Part shown: positions 59,243-64,000 of the stretch, one piece after another | Numbering within the stretch: the stretch's first letter is position 1 | How the letters are laid out: every line of letters begins with the position of its first letter | From: Siphonodentalium dalli | Taxonomy: Eukaryota > Mollusca > Scaphopoda > Gadilida > Siphonodentaliidae | DNA: 64,000 bases | Direction: 5' to 3' | NCBI GenBank assembly: GCA_032622095.1 | Contig: CP136068.1 | Location: 182,842,796-182,906,795 of the forward strand | Program-made: the position numbers and the translations under genes | The notes under the pieces: model-generated | Told to the model about the DNA's origin: nothing | Databases searched by the model: none | What the model saw: only the letters and a program-made list of their open reading frames with translations

Positions 59243-60412
59243 TACTCACCGACATAGCATGGGGCACATCAGTAGTAACACACCCAACTGTCAGTAACCC
59301 CATCTCTCGGCAGACCGAGCGCTAACATGTAATCCCCGCATACTCACCAACATTGCATGACGCACAGCAGCAGTAACACCCCAGCTGGCAGTGACCCCAT
59401 CTCTCGGCAGACCGAGCTCTAACGTGTAATCCATGCATACTCACCAACACAGCATGACGCACAACAGTAGTAACACACCCAGCTGTCAGTGACCACATCT
59501 CTCGGCAGACCGAGCGCTAACATGTAATCCCCGCATACTCACCAACATTGCATGACGCACATCAGTAGTAACACCCCAGCTGTTAGTGACCCCATCTCTC
59601 GGCTGACCGAGCGCTAACATGTAATCCCCGCATACTCACCAACATTGGATGACGCACATCAGTAGTAACACACCCAACTGTCAGTAACCCCATCTCTCGG
59701 CAGACCGAGCGCTAACATGTAATCCCCGCATACTCACCAACATTGCATGACGCACAGCAGGAGTAACACATCCAGCTGTCAGTTACCCCATATCTCGGCA
59801 GACCGAGCGCTAACATGTAATCCCCGCATACTCACCAACATTGCATGACGCACAGCAGCAGTAACACCCCAGCTGGCAGTGACCCCATCTCTCGGCAGAC
59901 CGAGCTCTAACGTGTAATCCATGCATACTCACCAACACAGCATGACGCACAACAGTAGTAACACACCCAGCTGTCAGTGACCACATCTCTCGGCAGACCG
60001 AGCGCTAACATGTAATCCCCGCATACTCACCAACATTGCATGACGCACATCAGTAGTAACACCCCAGCTGTTAGTGACCCCATCTCTCGGCTGACCGAGC
60101 GCTAACATGTAATCCCCGCATACTCACCAACATTGCATGACGCACAGCAGGAGTAACACACGCAGCTATACGTGACCCCATCTCGGCAGGCCGAGCGCTA
60201 ACATGTAATCCCCGCATACTCACCAACATAGCATGATGCACAACAGTAGTAACACACCCAGCTGTCAGTGATCCCATCTCTCGGCAGAACGAGCGCTAAC
60301 ATATACTCCCCGCATACTCACCAACATAGCATGACGCACAACAGTAGTAACACACCCAGCTGTCAGTGACCCCATCTTTCGGCAGACCGAGCGCTAACAT
60401 GTAATCCCCACA
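59243..60412 (-). repeat. 98-bp tandem array, 12 copies of a gene Y exon end plus splice donor
   Basis: On the minus strand each 96-98 bp unit holds GGGGATTACATGTTAGCGCT, GGTCTGCCGAGAGATGGGGT, a TGTTACTACTGTTGTGCGTC block and ATGTTG|GTGAGTATG. The copy at 60315-60412 is the real 3' end of the six-cysteine exon; eleven further copies follow in the intron, each with its own donor. Copies show a higher-order order: the trio at 59341-59632 recurs almost exactly at 59829-60120. Several copies have lost one or two bases, so they no longer encode the same peptide. Confidence 0.9.
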
Positions 60413-60583
60413 TCGGTCTGTAGTGTCGACACAGTTCGACGGTGGTTCGTTTTTATTAGTAGACTCTGACGTCACATCATCAGTCCCTGGTGTCGTCGTT
60501 TTCTGCATGAGCTGTTGGATAATATTCGGCGCGGTTGTTGTTGGTTCCGTCGGGCCAGTGTTTGTCGTTGTTGCCGACACGAT
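60322..60583 (-). CDS. Gene Y, exon with Thr-rich linker and six-cysteine domain
   Basis: Acceptor TGACCTGTTTACAG ends at 60584 and donor ATGTTG|GTGAGT follows 60322. 262 bp, phase 0 to 1; both ends agree with the flanking exons. Residues 1-50 are Thr/Pro-rich (TEPTTTAPNIIQQL, KTTTPGTDD), a likely O-glycosylated spacer. Residues 52-87 have cysteines spaced C-x6-C-x19-C-x2-C-C-x2-C (CVDTTDRC, CYYCCASC); spacing is only loosely ShKT-like, so I leave the fold open. Its 3' two thirds are the founder of the 12-copy array. Confidence 0.78.
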
Positions 60584-60679
60584 CTGTAAACAGGTCAGGC
60601 ACGTCAACTAGTGTATCTACATATATGTATACTTATGCAAATCAATTGTGTTTGTTTGTTTCTGTGTTCTTTTGTGTTC

Positions 60680-61690
60680 CTGCCTATAACCGACAAAACG
60701 GCTGGACCATCGAAGCTGAAACTGTGCACATACCACTGTATATAAGAGTAATAAGACACGGGATATCTTATTAAATATGTCCCGATAAACTCAGGTGTTC
60801 ATATATACTAATTACTGGAGACCAAACTGCTGGCCCATCGGATCTGAAAATGTGTGCAAATATGTCAATTAGCACGGGTAGAGTCATGTTAGCTGCCGTT
60901 GACATCTTACGCATTAACGAGATACTACTATTTAATTTAACTAAATTATTAATTATATACACACACTGGATGGATTCTGATTGATGAAAGTTAATTATCA
61001 GGGCTAAATTGACACGCGGAGTGTTATGTGATAGGTGCCGTTGACAGCATGCGTATAAACACGATACTACTATTTAATTTAACTAATTATTTAATTACAT
61101 ACACACAATGGATGGAATCAGGTTGTTGAAAGTTAATTATCATGGTTAAATTGACACGAGGAGTGTCATGGGATAGGTGTCGTTGACATTAGAAAACTTA
61201 AATTGGCACCAATAAATAATTTTAATTTAAAAATTAACCATATACACTGTACACATAATGGCTGGATCTCTGTCGCTGGAAATTGGTATGCATGGTTAAT
61301 TTGATCTAGGAGTGCCATTGCAAATTAACCGTTGATCCCAATGGGAACTTGAACAGTACATGGTCATATATGATGAATAAAGAGCGTCCCACTTCAGTCT
61401 AGACAACATGTAGGGAAATTGGCAGGCTCTGCTCAAATGGCCAGGGAGATATCATGGGTTAGGCGCCGTTGACCTCATATTAATTAAACGGGGACTAATA
61501 CATTATATTAACATAGATAATCAACGAAGGATGTGTATTATTATTATCTCAGAACACTTGTGGGCAAATTTACACATTGGTGTAATTTGACACGGGATTG
61601 TCATGGGATATTTGCCGTTGTCTCCATATTATTTAAAGAGGCACCACCAATCCAATTATCAATAACTGACACGGGATATGTGTCATTCAT
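60680..61690. repeat. Degenerate 140-bp tandem repeat, six to seven units
   Basis: The landmark GCCGTTGACAT or a variant recurs at about 60894, 61037, 61177, 61328, 61466 and 61612, with GATACTACTATTTAATTTAA, CACACTGGATGGAT and AATTGACACG between. Old, within an intron of gene Y. Confidence 0.75.
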
Positions 61691-62335
61691 ATCAGATGCG
61701 CAAAGAGGCAATAATAATTAGCAATAAAGAGCGTTTGTTAGCATCACAATAATACGGATAGTGTCGTAAAACAGGTGATGCTTATCTCAGGTGACCAATA
61801 ATTGATTTAAATGACTTAAATTTACGTCCCTTTACCCGAGCTACGTCGGATACCCAGCTAGCCTAACAATAATACTTGTGTGGAGATATTTCCGTTATAT
61901 TAATGCAATATGGATACTCCAAAATGATAGTTCACAAAATAATGGTTCGAAACCGTTGTAGCACTAATTCGTCTTGAGCCCGCAATATATGGGAGAGCAA
62001 GAGAGGACACTCGTTAAAACTGGGGTTAAATTTGCTGAATGTATATGTAGGATCGGGGGACTCCCCTAACACAAACGGTTGCTATTTCAGACTTCTTATC
62101 TGTGCACCACATTGCAAGATTTTAATTTTCTTTCCACCCATATATGCAGGCTGGTCATCCGAAAGAACGTTTGCTACGTTATACTATCAACCCACCACAC
62201 ATGACAATCTACCTTCGCTGAGAGACATTGGAATGACCCATTTCTGATATAAAACAAACTTTATCGCCGAATGTTACGGTAAAATGTCTAAAATTAAGTG
62301 ATAAACTGATGATTGCTCAAGTTCAACGGATATTA

Positions 62336-63088
62336 CCCTGCAGGGAGCCCCACACATATATAGAAGCATATAGAAGAGTGCCGTCTGCTCGTGTTTGCCT
62401 GGGGCTCTGTATGGGTGAAATTATAAAATTGTTAAAGAATACAAGAAAAAATTATTAAAATTGTAAAATATTGTTAGGCCAATGCATTCTCTTATATATG
62501 CCAGGCGACCTGTGGTCGACTCGCATATATACGAGAATGCATTGGCACAGGGTAAAACAAAAATCCCGACTTACGACTGGATTTGATATGGCGGGATATT
62601 GAAAAAGTTACAATTCAATTTTTAAAGAATAATTTGAATATTTAAGATGATTTGTTTGGTGCACAGTAACATGTTTCGATCCATGTGAATGATCAGTGAT
62701 GGCATATGTCTCGATACCAATGATCAGTAAGGTAAGGAGGTACATTAACAGTAACATGTTTACATGTCGTTATGAGGGGGCGATTGTATACATGTATGTG
62801 TGTTAATGTCATTTAGAAAGACTTACTTGCGCTAGTATTAATCTGCCGCAAAAGTTTGCACATTGAATATTATCTGGAAACTCGTAAGTCGGGATTTTTT
62901 TACCCTGTGCCAATGCATTCTCTTATATATGCGAGTCGACAATAGGTCGCCTCGCATATATAAGAGAATGCATTGGCCTAACAATTTTTTACAATTTTAA
63001 TAATTTTACCCATACAGAGCCCAATGCAAACACGAGCAGACGCCACTCTTCTATATGCTTCTATATATGTGTGGGGCTCCCTGCAGGG
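62336..63088. mobile_element. Composite palindromic MITE, 753 bp, TA duplication
   Basis: TA at 62334-62335 and 63089-63090. Terminal inverted repeats of about 230 bases start CCCTGCAGGGAGCCCCACAC. Each arm ends in its own 69-bp palindrome (62478-62546, 62909-62977; arms GCCAATGCATTCTCTTATAT) and then AAATCCCGACTTACGA. The unpaired centre is 62580-62885. The same 69-bp module occurs in the TTAA element at 38111-38585. Confidence 0.82.
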
Positions 63089-63307
63089 TAATGTTATTAA
63101 GAGTGCAATTGGATGTGCAATGCATTGGTGTACAATCCAAATGTTTTACAAAATACATGAACATATTGTATTAGTAGTGCAAAGTTCAACTATGCTAGTT
63201 AAGTATAACTACAATAGTTACATTTGGGTAATAATAAGGGTGTACTTTACAACATGTACCTGGTCAAGGCGATCTTCATTTAAACACATCATATTTGACG
63301 ATGACAT

Positions 63308-63632
63308 CGCTTTCTTGTGCGCGTGATATAGAGGATTTCCAACGAGTTATGTTGGGATACATAGAGTGATATCCCCTATATATGGAGGATCTCCAACTAG
63401 TTATGTTGGGATATATAGAGTGATATCCCCTATATATGGAGGACCTCCAACTAGTTATGTTGGGATATATAGAGTGATTTACCCTATATATGGAGGACCT
63501 CCAACTAGTTATGTTGGGATATATAGAGTGATATCCCCTATATATGGAGGACCTCCAACTAGTTATGTTGGGATATATAGAGTGATTTACCCTATATATG
63601 GAGGACCTCCAACTAGTTATGTTGGGATATCA
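63308..63632. repeat. 54-bp tandem array, six copies
   Basis: Unit GATATCCCCTATATATGGAG, GACCTCCAACTAGTTATGTT, GGGATATATAGAGT. 54 is a multiple of three, so an 18-residue repeat stays open on the plus strand; I take this as chance. Confidence 0.92.
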
Positions 63633-63713
63633 GATTTTATGAAACGCGTTTGATAAATTTGATTCGCGAGTCGTAGCACTAAACATCAAGCATTATTTGT
63701 TATGAAAACTTAC

Positions 63714-63953
63714 AACCGTGCATGCCTCTTGCGAGACACATTCCACCTTTGATCCATCGTAGACTACGACAGACACTCCCGTACCGAAGTTTGTGCCATC
63801 GTAACTCAATGTGACGTCATATCCGTCTGCTATTCCAGTTGACTCTGATACTGTCGGGGCAGATGGGAAGGGACACATGACTATGCCGGTGATCCCTGGA
63901 ATCCCGGTCGTTACGTAGTTTGATTGCATCTGTACTTTTCCACTCTCGGTAAT
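63714..63953 (-). CDS. Gene Y, extracellular beta-sandwich-like exon
   Basis: Acceptor CATATGTTTTCAG ends at 63954 and donor ACGGTT|GTAAGT follows 63714. 240 bp, phase 0 to 0. It encodes ITESGKVQMQSNYVTTGIPG, CPFPSAPTVSESTG and YDVTLSYDGTNFGTGVSVVV, then YDGSKVECV. The pattern V-L-S-DG-F-V-VYD-C is like Ig/TIG-type sandwich repeats of secreted proteins such as VWDE; the assignment is by pattern only. More exons must lie beyond the right edge of the window. Confidence 0.68.
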
Positions 63954-64000
63954 CTGAAAACATATGTCAATTGGGGAATCGGTCACACCTATACCCGATC

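Noticed and set aside
59243-60412. CRISPR-like array appearance of regularly spaced repeats
   Set aside because: Repeats are directly abutting without unique spacers, and the genome is eukaryotic. The same applies to the arrays at 45.4 and 63.3 kb.
61940-61975. GGTTCGAAAC, resembling a tRNA T-loop
   Set aside because: No matching acceptor, D or anticodon arms around it; no tRNA gene recognised anywhere in the window.
63366-63653. Plus-strand ORF with an 18-residue repeat
   Set aside because: Exact translation of a 54-bp tandem array; no signal peptide, domain or splice context.

Overview
This is a gene-poor, AT-rich animal genomic window. Every supportable gene is split into short exons with GT-AG introns, and most of the sequence is transposon-derived. 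The repeat spectrum (a Penelope-like element with a hammerhead ribozyme, a CR1/L2-type LINE tail, TTAA- and TA-flanked palindromic MITEs, many minisatellites) and the secreted multidomain gene suggest a marine invertebrate, most likely a mollusc. The taxon is inference; no species can be named.

Layout. 1-2594: no gene, one interspersed repeat. 2977-8500: a complete, young-looking LTR retrotransposon (204-bp LTRs differing at one base) sitting inside an older interspersed repeat (2649-2976 plus 8501-9116). Its coding part is only a Gag-like ORF and an overlapping second ORF in the -1 frame; no protease, reverse transcriptase or integrase is present. A U UUA AAC heptamer followed by a GC-rich hairpin sits in the overlap. 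9117-11610: a long non-autonomous repeat. 11665-13142: a broken Penelope-like element (hammerhead ribozyme, GIY-YIG endonuclease tail, and an inverted coiled-coil segment). 13729-16261: the last two exons of a plus-strand gene whose product resembles the galactose-binding-like domain of FBXL4. 16.8-25.4 kb: MITEs, palindromes and a 47-bp tandem array.

25983-36564 (minus strand): gene X, assembled here from five or six exons whose splice phases all agree. It encodes about 207-226 residues of unknown function, and its start codon is the last codon of exon 1. 36.6-54 kb: no convincing gene; many MITEs, foldback elements and minisatellites, and a decayed CR1/L2-like LINE 3' end (52685-53373).

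54532-63953 (minus strand): gene Y, the last four exons, also phase-consistent, of a secreted or surface protein. In order it has a beta-sandwich-like domain, a Thr-rich linker, a six-cysteine domain, a thrombospondin type 1 repeat and a short Cys-rich C-terminus. It continues past the right edge.

A theme not explained by simple repeat annotation: three tandem arrays carry a 5' splice-site motif in every unit. They are 59243-60412 (12 copies of an exon 3' end with its donor, in gene Y), 31430-31640 (3 copies of exon 3' end plus donor, in gene X) and 45430-45840 (16 copies of GTAAGTAC, in no recognised gene).
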